NCBI GenBank assembly: GCA_934524985.1
Contig: CAKSYT010000014.1
Coordinates: forward strand, 1 to 42,838
DNA length: 42,838 nt
Reading direction: 5' to 3'
Source of the DNA: an uncultured Faecalibacterium sp.
Lineage (GTDB): Bacteria > Bacillota > Clostridia > Oscillospirales > Ruminococcaceae
Positions 9,423-17,930 of this stretch are shown piece by piece (position 1 is the stretch's first letter; every line of letters starts with the position of its first letter). The notes below the pieces were generated by a model. It was not told where the DNA came from, did no database searches, and saw only the letters and a program-made list of their open reading frames with translations. The position numbers and the translations under genes are program-made.

Positions 9423-11732
9423 ATGGTCTGTATTCGATGCCAGAAGCGTCCGGCGATCATCTTTATCCAGCGGATGGAGAATGGTCAGATGAAGCAGGAG
9501 GGGTACTGTCTGCACTGTGCCCGGGAACTGCACATCAAGCCCGTGGACGATCTGATGAAACAATTCGGGATGTCGGAACAGGATCTGGATAACATGGAAA
9601 ACCGCATGGAGAGCATGATGGAGGAGCTGGGCGACTCCAACCCCCTTTCCATGTTGATGAATATGTCCGGCAGCGGCGAGGATGCCGATGCGGAGAACAT
9701 GGACGAAGATCTTGTACCCGGCAGCAATGCCACCTTCCCGCTGGGCTTTACCGGCACGGAGAAGCAGGACGGCGAAAAAAAGGCCGACCGCAAAAACGGC
9801 AAAAAGCCGCCCAAGCGCAAATTTTTGGATACCTACTGCGAAAACCTGACCCGCAAGGCGCGGGAGGGCAAGCTGGATGATATCATCGGCCGCGACCGCG
9901 AAATTTACCGCACCATCCAGATCTTGAGCCGCCGCCAGAAGAATAACCCCTGCCTCATCGGTGAAGCCGGTGTGGGCAAGACCGCCATCGCCGAGGGCAT
10001 TGCCGAGCGCATTGCCAAGGGTCAGGTGCCCATCGGCCTGCGGGATAAGGAAATTTTCCTGCTCGACCTCACCAGCCTTGTGGCGGGCACCCAGTTCCGT
10101 GGTCAGTTCGAGCAGCGGGTCAAGGGTCTGCTGAGCGAGGTGAAGGCGGCAGGAAACGTCATCCTGTTCATTGACGAGATCCACACCATCACCTCTGCCG
10201 GTGAGAGCGAGGGAGCCATGAACGCGGGCAACATCTTAAAGCCCGCCCTCTCCCGCGGTGAGATTCAGGTCATCGGTGCCACCACCTTTACCGAGTACCG
10301 CAAGTACATTGAAAAGGACCAGGCGCTGGAGCGCCGTTTCCAGCCTGTGCGGGTGGAAGAGCCCAGCGTGGCCGACACCCTTGCCGTGATGAACGGCATC
10401 AAGCGCTACTACGAGCAGCACCACCATGTGCAGGTGCCCGCCGAGGTGCTTTCGGCGGTGGTCACTCTGAGCGAGCGCTACATCACCGACCGCTTTTTGC
10501 CGGATAAAGCCATCGACCTGCTGGACGAGGCCTGTGCCTGCTGCAATCTGGCACACCCGGTCATCTCCGAGTATCTGGGGATGCAGAAGGAGCTGGACGC
10601 CCTGAAGCAGGAAGAAGCCGAGATGGAGAGCGCGGATGTGAACGAAGCCATCGACTACGAGCGCGTAGCCGAGCGTAAGACCCGCATCGCCAAGCTGGAA
10701 TCCGAACTGCCCGCAAAGCAGGCTGCTGCCAGCGAAATTCAGGTGACCATGGACGATGTGGCAAAGGTCATCGAGCTGTGGACGGGTATCCCGGCGGTAA
10801 AAATTCGCGAGACCGAGTTCGTCAAGCTGGCAGGGCTGGAAAACGCCCTCAAGCAGAAGGTCATCGGTCAGGACGAAGCCGTGCATCTGGTGGCGCAGGC
10901 CATCAAGCGCAGCCGCGCCGACCTTTCCGGCCACCGCCGTCCCGCAAGCTTCATCTTTGTGGGCCCTACCGGCGTGGGCAAGACCGAGCTGGTCAAGCAG
11001 CTGGCAGAACAATTGTTCGACGGCCCCGACCCGCTTATCCGTCTGGACATGAGCGAGTATATGGAAAAATACGCGGTGTCCCGCATGATCGGTTCGCCTC
11101 CGGGCTATGTGGGCTACGAGGAAGCCGGTCAGCTCACCGAGAAGGTGCGCCGCCGCCCGTACAGCGTGGTGCTGTTTGACGAGATCGAAAAGGCGCACCC
11201 GGATGTGATGAACATTCTGCTGCAGATTCTGGACGAGGGCAAGATCAACGATGCGCAGGGACGCACGGTGGATTTTTCCAACACGGTCATCTGCATGACC
11301 TCCAACGCCGGCAGCAGCGACCAGAGCGCGGGCAGCCTTGGCTTTAACAAGAGCGACGCCCAGCGCAGCGAGGAAAAGACCCGCAAGGCGCTGGCGCAGT
11401 TCCTGCGCCCGGAGTTCCTTGGCCGCGTGGACGAAGTGATCGCCTTCAAGCCCCTGACCGAGGAGACCCTGCAGGGCATCGCCGCCCTGATGCTGGACGA
11501 GTACAAGCCCGGCATGGAAGCCAAGGGCATCGCTTACAGCTACACCCCGGCAGCGCTCAAGGCGCTGGTGCAAAAGAGTCAGGGCGGGCGCTTCGGCGCA
11601 CGCGACCTGCGCCGCACCATCCGCAAGGCGGTGGAGGACCCCGCCGCCGAGCGCCTGATCGACGGCACGCTGGCATCCGGCGGCACCCTTGTGGTGGATG
11701 CCGATGAAAACGGCGAAGTCGTGCTGAAATAA
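9423..11732 (+). CDS. ClpE-like AAA+ unfoldase with N-terminal zinc finger
   Basis: The 769-residue HSP100 protein is the unfoldase partner of ClpP. Instead of a Clp-N repeat it opens with a four-cysteine finger (CIRC near 3-6 and CLHC near 27-30) and a linker rich in Met, Asp and Glu. AAA1 has GEAGVGKT and LFIDEIHT. A short coiled-coil M region lies near 380-425, and AAA2 has GPTGVGKT and [14 protein letters not shown] in SLGFNK corresponds to the ClpP-docking tripeptide. These features match ClpE rather than ClpC. GGAGG lies before ATG 9423. I saw no CtsR-type operator upstream; it probably reads through from the CvpA gene. Confidence 0.88.
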   Translation: MVCIRCQKRPAIIFIQRMENGQMKQEGYCLHCARELHIKPVDDLMKQFGMSEQDLDNMENRMESMMEELGDSNPLSMLMNMSGSGEDADAENMDEDLVPGSNATFPLGFTGTEKQDGEKKADRKNGKKPPKRKFLDTYCENLTRKAREGKLDDIIGRDREIYRTIQILSRRQKNNPCLIGEAGVGKTAIAEGIAERIAKGQVPIGLRDKEIFLLDLTSLVAGTQFRGQFEQRVKGLLSEVKAAGNVILFIDEIHTITSAGESEGAMNAGNILKPALSRGEIQVIGATTFTEYRKYIEKDQALERRFQPVRVEEPSVADTLAVMNGIKRYYEQHHHVQVPAEVLSAVVTLSERYITDRFLPDKAIDLLDEACACCNLAHPVISEYLGMQKELDALKQEEAEMESADVNEAIDYERVAERKTRIAKLESELPAKQAAASEIQVTMDDVAKVIELWTGIPAVKIRETEFVKLAGLENALKQKVIGQDEAVHLVAQAIKRSRADLSGHRRPASFIFVGPTGVGKTELVKQLAEQLFDGPDPLIRLDMSEYMEKYAVSRMIGSPPGYVGYEEAGQLTEKVRRRPYSVVLFDEIEKAHPDVMNILLQILDEGKINDAQGRTVDFSNTVICMTSNAGSSDQSAGSLGFNKSDAQRSEEKTRKALAQFLRPEFLGRVDEVIAFKPLTEETLQGIAALMLDEYKPGMEAKGIAYSYTPAALKALVQKSQGGRFGARDLRRTIRKAVEDPAAERLIDGTLASGGTLVVDADENGEVVLK

Positions 11733-11742
11733 TCATAACCGC

Positions 11743-11778
11743 AAAGCACCCCGGCTGAAAACAGCCGGGGTGCTTTTT
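11743..11778 (+). terminator. Rho-independent terminator after the ClpE-like gene
   Basis: A perfect stem AAAGCACCCCGGCTG/CAGCCGGGGTGCTTT with an AAAA loop is followed by Ts, 10 nt after the stop codon. Confidence 0.93.
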
Positions 11779-11810
11779 GTCTGCGTGCAAAAACTTTTTG
11801 TAATATATAC

Positions 11811-11839
11811 TTGACATTTAGAATGGTAAATGATACTAT
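11811..11839 (+). promoter_or_regulatory. Promoter and candidate operator of the xre-membrane pair
   Basis: TTGACA (11811-11816), a 17-nt spacer and TACTAT (11834-11839) form a strong promoter. A dyad CATTTA-GAATGG-TAAATG (11815-11832) covers the spacer. It could be the operator of the XRE protein encoded just downstream, giving autorepression. Confidence 0.7.
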
Positions 11840-11889
11840 ATGTCCAGAGGATAAAACAAATGCCAAACCGGCAGGAAAGGAGCATATCA

Positions 11890-12087
11890 ATGCCGAAGAA
11901 CCTGAAATTAAAGGCCGCCCGTGCGGAAAAGGACATGACGCAAGGTGCGCTTGCCGAAGCGGCAGGCGTTTCGCGCCAGACTATCAACGCCATTGAAAAA
12001 GGGGAGTACAACCCCACCATCAACCTTTGCCGCAGTATCTGTAAAATTCTGGATAAGACACTGGATGAACTGTTCTGGGAGGAATAA
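11890..12087 (+). CDS. Small XRE/Cro-type HTH regulator
   Basis: The 65-residue protein is almost entirely one HTH_3 domain (MTQGALAEAAGVSRQTINAI near 16-35, followed by EKGEYNPT). It ends DKTLDELFWEE, as in short Cro/C1-like regulators paired with membrane proteins. ATG 11890 has AAAGGAG at 11876-11882. An upstream in-frame start at 11830 overlaps the promoter -10. The next gene follows by 3 nt. It likely represses its own promoter through the dyad at 11815-11832. Confidence 0.88.
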   Translation: MPKNLKLKAARAEKDMTQGALAEAAGVSRQTINAIEKGEYNPTINLCRSICKILDKTLDELFWEE

Positions 12088-12090
12088 ACT

Positions 12091-12534
12091 ATGAAATTTT
12101 CACTGTATAGCAAGAAAAACCAGTTGGACGAGATGCAGGAGCAGACCCTGCGCAAAATTGAAAGCCATGGCTTCTGGCTGCTGTGGGGCAGCCTTCTGGC
12201 GGCGTGGATCGTGCAGACGGTGTTCGGGGCTGCGGACAAGGCTGCCGGAGAGTGGGTCGTATTCATGATCGGCTGCATCTATATGGCTGTCGCGTGTCTG
12301 CGCAATGGTCTGTGGGATCGCCACCTTTCGGATACGCCCCCGGCCAATGCCGTGTGTTCTCTGGTGGCTGCGGTGGCGGTTACGCTGATCAGCGGGTTTT
12401 CCCGTGGATACTGGGTCGGTGCCGCTTTTACCGGTGTTTTTACCGGCATCCTGTGCTTTGCATTGCTGCAACTGTGTGCCACTCTGACACGCAAACGGCG
12501 CGAGCATCTGGATGACCCGAAGGACGGAGAATAA
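12091..12534 (+). CDS. Small integral membrane protein paired with an XRE regulator
   Basis: The 147-residue protein has a short polar N-terminus (KKNQLDEMQEQTLRKIE) and four hydrophobic segments (about 28-46, 53-70, 85-103, 108-127), ending in a charged tail. It resembles small DUF6773-type membrane proteins that I recall behind XRE genes, but I cannot confirm the family. SD is GGGAGG in the end of the regulator gene. The pair is closed off by terminators on both sides and looks like an independent two-gene unit. Confidence 0.75.
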   Translation: MKFSLYSKKNQLDEMQEQTLRKIESHGFWLLWGSLLAAWIVQTVFGAADKAAGEWVVFMIGCIYMAVACLRNGLWDRHLSDTPPANAVCSLVAAVAVTLISGFSRGYWVGAAFTGVFTGILCFALLQLCATLTRKRREHLDDPKDGE

Positions 12535-12540
12535 TATTAT

Positions 12541-12584
12541 AAAAAGGGGCTGCTGCACATCATTTGATGCAGCAGCCCCTTTTT
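12541..12584. terminator. Terminator after the xre-membrane pair
   Basis: AAAAAGGGGCTGCTGCA (12541-12557) pairs perfectly with TGCAGCAGCCCCTTTTT (12568-12584). Runs on both sides allow it to work in both directions. Confidence 0.93.
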
Positions 12585-12610
12585 GCATGGGTGCATGATA
12601 TTATCCCGCA

Positions 12611-12639
12611 TTGACAAAACTGCGCAGAATAAGTACAAT
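12611..12639 (+). promoter_or_regulatory. Promoter of gltX
   Basis: TTGACA (12611-12616), a 17-nt spacer and TACAAT (12634-12639), 53 nt before the gltX start. Confidence 0.82.
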
Positions 12640-12691
12640 AAAACATAGCTATCCGCAAATTTTTTGCATGAGAATAAAGGAGCGTTTTTCT

Positions 12692-14161
12692 ATGCCGAGC
12701 AATAAAGTCCGCACCCGTTTTGCACCCTCGCCTACGGGTTATATGCACGTTGGCAACCTGCGTACTGCCCTGTACACTTACCTGATGGCCAAGCACGAGG
12801 ATGGCACCTTCATCCTGCGCATCGAGGATACCGATCAGGGCCGCTATGTGGAGGGCGCTGTGGATGTCATCTACAACACCCTGCGGGAGACCGGCCTTTT
12901 GTGGGACGAGGGCCCGGATATCGGCGGCCCTGTGGGCCCCTATGTGCAGAGCGAGCGCATGGGCATGTTCAAGCAGTATGCCGAGCAGCTGGTGGCAGAG
13001 GGCAAGGCGTACTACTGCTTCTGCACCGAGGAGCGGCTGGAGGCTCTGCACGCCGAGCAGCGCGCTGCCGGTGAGATGACCCACTACGACGGCTGCTGCC
13101 GCGAACTGCCCAAGGAGGAAGTGGAAAAGCGCCTTGCCGCAGGCCAGCCCTATGTCATCCGCCAGAAGATCCCCCGCGAGGGCGTGACCGGCTTTGACGA
13201 TGTGGTGTACGGCCACATCGAGGTGAACAACAGCGAGATGGACGACCAGATCCTTATCAAGACCGATGGAATGCCCACCTATAACTTTGCGAACGTTGTG
13301 GATGACCACCTGATGGGCATTACCCACGTCATCCGCGGCAGCGAGTATCTGTCCTCCACCCCCAAGTACAACCTGCTGTATCAGGCCTTTGGCTGGGACA
13401 TCCCCACCTATATCCACTGCCCGCCGGTGATGAAGGACGCCCAGAACAAGCTGTCCAAGCGCAACGGCGATGCAAGCTATCAGGACTTGGTGGCTAAGGG
13501 CTACCTGACCGAGGCGGTGCTGAACTATATCTGCCTGCTGGGCTGGAGCCCCCGCGGCGAGTACGCCGAGCAGGAGATCTTCTCCCTGCCGGAGCTGGTC
13601 AAGATCTGGTCCCCGGATGGCATCTCCAAGTCCCCCGCCATCTTCGACCCCCTCAAGCTGCGCGCCATCAATGCGGAGTATATCCGCCGCCTCAGCCCCG
13701 AGGACTTCCAGAAAAAGGCCGAGCCGTGGATCGACAGCGCCGTGCACAGCGCCATCGACAAAAAGCTGCTGTGCGCAAATTTGCAGCCCCGGTGCGAGGT
13801 GCTGGGCGAGATCCCCGAGCAGCTGGATTTCTTTGATGCCATGCCGGAGTACGACGTGAGCCTGTACGCCAACAAAAAGCAAAAGACCACCCCGGAGACC
13901 GCCAAAGAGGCGCTGGAAGCCCTGCTGCCGGTGCTGAGCGACGAGGCGCTGGATTTTGCAAACCGCGATGCCGTGTTCGATGCCTGCAAGGCCAAGGCCG
14001 AGGAGCTGGGCAAAAAGAACGGCTGGCTGCTCTACCCGCTGGGCATTGCCCTTTCCGGCAAGCAGCGCACCCCCGGCGGCGGCACCGACCTTGCCTGCAT
14101 GATGGGCCGCGAAAAGACCCTGCAGCGCGTGCAGGATGCCCTTGCAAAGCTGAACGGCTGA
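12692..14161 (+). CDS. gltX: Glutamyl-tRNA synthetase
   Basis: This class I synthetase charges tRNA-Glu, and tRNA-Gln as well where GatCAB is used. The 489-residue product has the HIGH-equivalent YMHVG in FAPSPTGYMHVG (about 10-21), RIEDTDQ, and the KMSKS-equivalent KLSKR (about 254-258). A helical anticodon-binding C-terminal half ends at GGGTDLACMMGREKTLQR. I chose ATG 12692 (MPSNKVRTRF) because AAAGGAG lies at 12676-12682. Frames opening at 12611 or 12668 would begin inside the promoter or without an SD. A terminator follows. Confidence 0.95.
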   Translation: MPSNKVRTRFAPSPTGYMHVGNLRTALYTYLMAKHEDGTFILRIEDTDQGRYVEGAVDVIYNTLRETGLLWDEGPDIGGPVGPYVQSERMGMFKQYAEQLVAEGKAYYCFCTEERLEALHAEQRAAGEMTHYDGCCRELPKEEVEKRLAAGQPYVIRQKIPREGVTGFDDVVYGHIEVNNSEMDDQILIKTDGMPTYNFANVVDDHLMGITHVIRGSEYLSSTPKYNLLYQAFGWDIPTYIHCPPVMKDAQNKLSKRNGDASYQDLVAKGYLTEAVLNYICLLGWSPRGEYAEQEIFSLPELVKIWSPDGISKSPAIFDPLKLRAINAEYIRRLSPEDFQKKAEPWIDSAVHSAIDKKLLCANLQPRCEVLGEIPEQLDFFDAMPEYDVSLYANKKQKTTPETAKEALEALLPVLSDEALDFANRDAVFDACKAKAEELGKKNGWLLYPLGIALSGKQRTPGGGTDLACMMGREKTLQRVQDALAKLNG

Positions 14162-14180
14162 GTTTTACAAAATACCCCCA

Positions 14181-14217
14181 AAGCCCTGCGGCAAAATGAC
14201 GGCCGCAGGGCTTTTTT
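14181..14217 (+). terminator. Terminator of gltX
   Basis: AAGCCCTGCGGC (14181-14192) pairs with GCCGCAGGGCTT (14202-14213) and is followed by a T-run, 20 nt after the stop. Confidence 0.9.
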
Positions 14218-14318
14218 GCGTCTTTGGGCGGGTTTGGGGCGGTTCTATGCACCGCGCCAAAAACTGCCGCTGCCCCGCGTTACAGTATATGCAGAAAGTG
14301 CGGGGAGCAGAACAAAAA

Positions 14319-14340
14319 TTCCCCGCCGGAAAGCGGGGGA
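14319..14340 (+). promoter_or_regulatory. Hairpin overlapping the spoIIE SD site
   Basis: TTCCCCGC (14319-14326) pairs with GCGGGGGA (14333-14340) over a CGGAAA loop. The 3' arm is the only SD-like sequence (GGGGGA) before ATG 14346, and TTTTT follows it. It therefore looks both like a short terminator and like an SD-masking stem. Confidence 0.5.
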
Positions 14341-14345
14341 TTTTT

Positions 14346-16640
14346 ATGACAGAGCGGATGGGTGTTTTATCTTCGGACGGGCGGTGCCTGCAGCCTTCAC
14401 CCCTTGCGGCGCGGGCGATGCTGCGCCCGGCGGCGCGGCGGCTGGCAGCGGTGGGCATCGGCTTTGCCGGCGGCTGGGCGGTGCTGTACGGGGCGCTGAT
14501 GCCCTTTGGGCTGGGGCTGACCCTTGGGCTGGCAGAGGACTGCTTTGCCCCCTGCGCGGCAGGGGCGGCGCTGGGGCTGCTGCTCCATGGGCTGGGGGCG
14601 CTTTCACTGCGCAGCCTGTGTCAGCTGTGTGCGCTGGGCGCAGCTGTGGCGGCACGCTGGCTGCTGCCGCAAAGGTTTGTGCCCGCCGCGCTGGCGGGCT
14701 GCGGCACTTTGACCGGCATGGCACTGTGCTTTGCGCTGGGCAGCAGCGGCGGGGCAGACCTTTTGCTGTACAGCGCGGCGGACGCCCTGCTTGCGGCGGG
14801 TATCGGCTTTGGGCTGCGCAGATTTGCCCCGGAGCGCCCGGGCATGGGCACACTGCTGGTGGGCGCAGCCGTGGCGGCGGCGCTGGGCAGTGTGCGGTGG
14901 GGGTGGTTCTCGCCCGGGGTGCTGGCGTGTGCCGCCGCAGAACTGGCACTCTGCTGCCGGGCGCAGAAGTTTGCCGCCCTGAGCGGCAGCGCGGTACTGG
15001 GCGCAGCTCTTTGCGCCGCAGACCCTGCCCTTGCCCCGGCGGCAGCGGGGCTTGGCTGTGCCACGGCAGCGGCGGCGGTGCTGGCACCCGGGCGGCGGAT
15101 GGAGACTCTTGCCGCCTACGCGGGCGGCTGCGTATCCGGGGTACTCTGCGTACAGCCGCCCGGAAACGCCTTTGGGCTGCTGTTCAGCGCCTGCGGCGGC
15201 ATGGCGGTGGTCTGTCTGCTGCCCGGCGGCTGGCTTGCCCCGGCAGCAGACACCCCGCAGAGCGGGGAGAACGCTCCCGCGCCCGCCCGCAGTGCGGCGG
15301 CCTCCACCCGACTGGAAGCCGTGGCACAGAGCCTTTCCTCACTGGCAGAGACGGTGAACGCGGTCTACGAGGGCCTGCCCCGGCGGCGGGAAGGGTTCCG
15401 CTGGGTCATAGACAATGTACATGATACCCTTTGCTTCAACTGCGGGCGGCGGGAGACCTGCTGGAAGCAGGAATACACCGCCACCATGGCGGGCATGGAA
15501 GCGCTGCGCCCGCTGCTGGAACAGAATGGCAGCGTGGAAGCGGCGCAGTTGCCCGGGCAATTATCCCGCTGCATCCACCCGGCGGCGCTGTGCGCGGCGG
15601 CGGGGCGCAGCTTTGCACTGTACCGCAGCCGCAAGGAAGCGCGCATCCATTCTGAGGCCATGCGCACCGCCCTGACCGAGCAGTACAGCGCCGTAGCCGA
15701 GGCGCTGGGGGTGCTCAGCGAGCAGCTGGGACGTCCCGGCGACCCGGAGCCCTATAAATCCAGCCGGGTGGCGGAGTTCTTCACCGGGCTGGGGGCACCG
15801 CCGCAGGAGTGCGCCGTCACGCTGGACGACCTTGGGCGCACCCATGCCGCCGTCACCCTGCCGCGCACCCGGTTCACCCCGCAGGAGCTGGCGGCGCTGG
15901 CGGGGGAGGTGGGGCATATCTGCCGCCGCACGCTGGAAGTGCCGCAGGTGCTCTCCTGCAAGGGCATGACCACCCTGCTGTTCAGCGAAAGACCGGCGCT
16001 GCGGGCAGTGTTCGGCGCGGCAAGCGCTGCCGCCCGGGGCGAAGTTTCCGGCGATGCAGTGCAGCAATTTTGCAGCCCTACGGCGGCGCAGATGATCCTA
16101 TGTGACGGCATGGGCACCGGACGCCCGGCGGCGGTGGACGGCAATCTGGCGGCAGAGCTGACCGCCCGGCTGCTCAAGGCGGGCTTTACCGCCGAGCTGG
16201 CGGCGCGGCTGGTGAACGTGGCGCTGGCGCTGAAAAGCGAGGACGAGAGCGGCGCAACGCTGGACCTGATCAGCGTGGACCTATACACCGGCACGGCGCG
16301 GCTGTTCAAGGCCGGAGCCGCCCCGGGGTTTCTGGTGCATGGCGGGCGGGTGCGGGCTGTGGGCGAAGCCACCCTGCCCATGGGGGTGCTGGGCGGGGTG
16401 AACGGGCAGAGCCGGGTGGTGCACCTGACCGCCGGGGACTACGCGGTGCTGGTATCGGACGGCTTGCTGGTGGACGGCGCGGGCTGGGTGGCAAAGCAGG
16501 TGGAACTTTCGGCGGCGGCAGGGGACGCGCCGGAAAAGCTTGCCGAGACGCTGGTGGAGACCGCCCGCATCCGCGCACAAAAGACCGGACGCCCGGACGA
16601 TATCACCGCCGCCGTGCTCCGGCTGGAAAAGAGCGGGTGA
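14346..16640 (+). CDS. spoIIE: SpoIIE-family PP2C phosphatase with multi-spanning membrane domain
   Basis: SpoIIE dephosphorylates the anti-anti-sigma factor SpoIIAA and activates sigma-F in spore formers. The 764-residue product has about ten hydrophobic segments in residues 35-330. A central region follows with the family cysteine motif CFNCGRRETCW (about 365-375). The C-terminal PP2C domain has LCDGMGTGRPA (about 588), ALKSEDESGATLDLISVDL, LVSDGLLVDG and GRPDDITAAVL, so the metal-binding aspartates are intact. Length is slightly below the 827 of B. subtilis. ATG 14346 is preferred over an in-frame start at 14196 inside the gltX terminator. The usual neighbour tilS is absent. Confidence 0.88.
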   Translation: MTERMGVLSSDGRCLQPSPLAARAMLRPAARRLAAVGIGFAGGWAVLYGALMPFGLGLTLGLAEDCFAPCAAGAALGLLLHGLGALSLRSLCQLCALGAAVAARWLLPQRFVPAALAGCGTLTGMALCFALGSSGGADLLLYSAADALLAAGIGFGLRRFAPERPGMGTLLVGAAVAAALGSVRWGWFSPGVLACAAAELALCCRAQKFAALSGSAVLGAALCAADPALAPAAAGLGCATAAAAVLAPGRRMETLAAYAGGCVSGVLCVQPPGNAFGLLFSACGGMAVVCLLPGGWLAPAADTPQSGENAPAPARSAAASTRLEAVAQSLSSLAETVNAVYEGLPRRREGFRWVIDNVHDTLCFNCGRRETCWKQEYTATMAGMEALRPLLEQNGSVEAAQLPGQLSRCIHPAALCAAAGRSFALYRSRKEARIHSEAMRTALTEQYSAVAEALGVLSEQLGRPGDPEPYKSSRVAEFFTGLGAPPQECAVTLDDLGRTHAAVTLPRTRFTPQELAALAGEVGHICRRTLEVPQVLSCKGMTTLLFSERPALRAVFGAASAAARGEVSGDAVQQFCSPTAAQMILCDGMGTGRPAAVDGNLAAELTARLLKAGFTAELAARLVNVALALKSEDESGATLDLISVDLYTGTARLFKAGAAPGFLVHGGRVRAVGEATLPMGVLGGVNGQSRVVHLTAGDYAVLVSDGLLVDGAGWVAKQVELSAAAGDAPEKLAETLVETARIRAQKTGRPDDITAAVLRLEKSG

Positions 16641-16657
16641 CGGCGGCAGAGTTTCCG

Positions 16658-16686
16658 TTGCAATTTGCGGGAAGGAGGGGTATACT
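16658..16686 (+). promoter_or_regulatory. Promoter of the pectinesterase gene
   Basis: TTGCAA (16658-16663), a 17-nt spacer and TATACT (16681-16686) lie between spoIIE and the esterase gene. A hairpin GCCCGGC-AGT-GCCGGGC (16703-16719) follows directly before the SD CAGGAGG. The esterase thus has its own start and a structured leader. Confidence 0.75.
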
Positions 16687-16733
16687 GGAAGCATATTTTT
16701 CAGCCCGGCAGTGCCGGGCGCAGGAGGCGGCTT

Positions 16734-17699
16734 ATGCTTACCATCAACGTTGCACCCGACGGCAGCGGACAGTTTACCACCATTTCCGAGGCGGTGCTGG
16801 CGGTGCCCTACGACTGCCCTGCGGTCATCCGCATCGCACCGGGTATTTACCGGGAAAAACTGGTTTGTGAGAAAAAGGATATCACCCTTGCGGGCGCGGG
16901 CATGGATGCCACCCGGCTGGTATGGAACGACGGCGGCAAGCTGCCGCACCCGGACGGACGCCCCACCCACACCTTCCGCAGCTACACCGCCTTTTTCAGC
17001 GGCGAAAAGCTGCGGGTGGAGGATATGACCATCGAGAACGACGCAGGCCCCGGCGCAAAGGTCGGGCAGGCCATCGCAGCCTATGTGGACAGCGCCCGGG
17101 CGGCGTTTGACCGTGTGCGGCTGCTGGGCAATCAGGATACTTTGTTCTGCGCCCCTCTGCCGGAGAAAGAGCGGGAGAAGGACGGTTTTCTGGGCCCGCG
17201 CGGGCTGGCACCCCGCCGGGCAAGCGCGCAGTATTACCACGCCTGCGAGATCGCCGGGGACATTGATTTTATCTTTGGCGGGGCAGACGCCCTGTTTGAG
17301 CACTGCACCCTGCGCACGGTGGATAACGGCCTTGCACACAGCTGGGTCACCGCGCCCTCCGGTGCGGCGCAGGGGCTTGGCTTTGTGTTCTGGGACTGCG
17401 ATTTTGTCTCGGACTGCCCGGCGGGCAGCGTGTATCTGGGCAGACCGTGGCGGCCTACCGGCAAAACGGCGGTGCTGGACTGCCGCCTTGGGGCGCACAT
17501 TGCGCCGGAAGGCTTTGCCGGATGGAACGACCGCACCGACACGGCGCTGGCCGGCTTTGCCGAGGCAGGCAGCACCGGCGCGGGCGCAGGGGAGCGCCCC
17601 GGCTGGGTGCAGGCGCTTTCGGCGGCTGAAGCCGCTGCGCTGCTGCGCGCTGCCCGGCAGAAGTGCCGTATGGAGACTACGGAAAGGATAACGGAATGA
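16734..17699 (+). CDS. Cytoplasmic pectin methylesterase (CE8)
   Basis: It removes methyl esters from (oligo)galacturonates. The 321-residue product is a right-handed beta-helix type enzyme with the CE8 motifs GQA (111-113), QDT (134-136, with the acid/base Asp135), DFIFGGAD (178-185, nucleophile Asp178) and GRPWR (236-240). There is no signal peptide (MLTINVAPDGSGQFTTI), so it acts inside the cell on imported methylated oligomers. ATG 16734 has CAGGAGG at 16721-16727; an upstream in-frame start at 16665 precedes the -10 box. The stop overlaps the next start (ATGA). Confidence 0.92.
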   Translation: MLTINVAPDGSGQFTTISEAVLAVPYDCPAVIRIAPGIYREKLVCEKKDITLAGAGMDATRLVWNDGGKLPHPDGRPTHTFRSYTAFFSGEKLRVEDMTIENDAGPGAKVGQAIAAYVDSARAAFDRVRLLGNQDTLFCAPLPEKEREKDGFLGPRGLAPRRASAQYYHACEIAGDIDFIFGGADALFEHCTLRTVDNGLAHSWVTAPSGAAQGLGFVFWDCDFVSDCPAGSVYLGRPWRPTGKTAVLDCRLGAHIAPEGFAGWNDRTDTALAGFAEAGSTGAGAGERPGWVQALSAAEAAALLRAARQKCRMETTERITE

Positions 17700-17857
17700 A
17701 AAAATTACCCAATGCAGTAAAATGGCTCATCATTCTGGTGGTGCTGGGTGCTATGGGCGCGATGATGTGGGCGGTGAACGACCGCGCCTCCCGGGTGGAG
17801 ATGCCCGCCCCGGACAACACCTTTGGCATCTACCACACGGCAGAGAGCGGAACATAA
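17696..17857 (+). CDS. Small single-pass membrane protein
   Basis: The 53-residue product MKKLPNAVKW... has one hydrophobic helix (about 9-27) and a short polar tail rich in Pro and Asp (VEMPAPDNTFGIYH). The start overlaps the pectinesterase stop by 4 nt, with GGAAAGGATAACGGA upstream as SD region. No family is recognised. A terminator follows at once. Confidence 0.6.
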   Translation: MKKLPNAVKWLIILVVLGAMGAMMWAVNDRASRVEMPAPDNTFGIYHTAESGT

Positions 17858-17858
17858 T

Positions 17859-17912
17859 AAAAGCACCGGCAGCTTCTCGATTGGAAAATCAGGAAAGCTG
17901 CCGGTGCTTTTT
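17859..17912. terminator. Bidirectional terminator between convergent genes
   Basis: AAGCACCGGCAGCTT (17861-17875) pairs with AAGCTGCCGGTGCTT (17895-17909). A-runs on the left and T-runs on the right suit both the plus-strand pectinesterase unit and the minus-strand histidine kinase gene, which ends at 17931. Confidence 0.93.
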
Positions 17913-17930
17913 CTGTATTGCAGAGGGCGT

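Noticed and set aside
14196..14345. 50-codon upstream extension of spoIIE
   Set aside because: It begins inside the gltX terminator, has no SD, and its sequence is unlike the family N-terminus.
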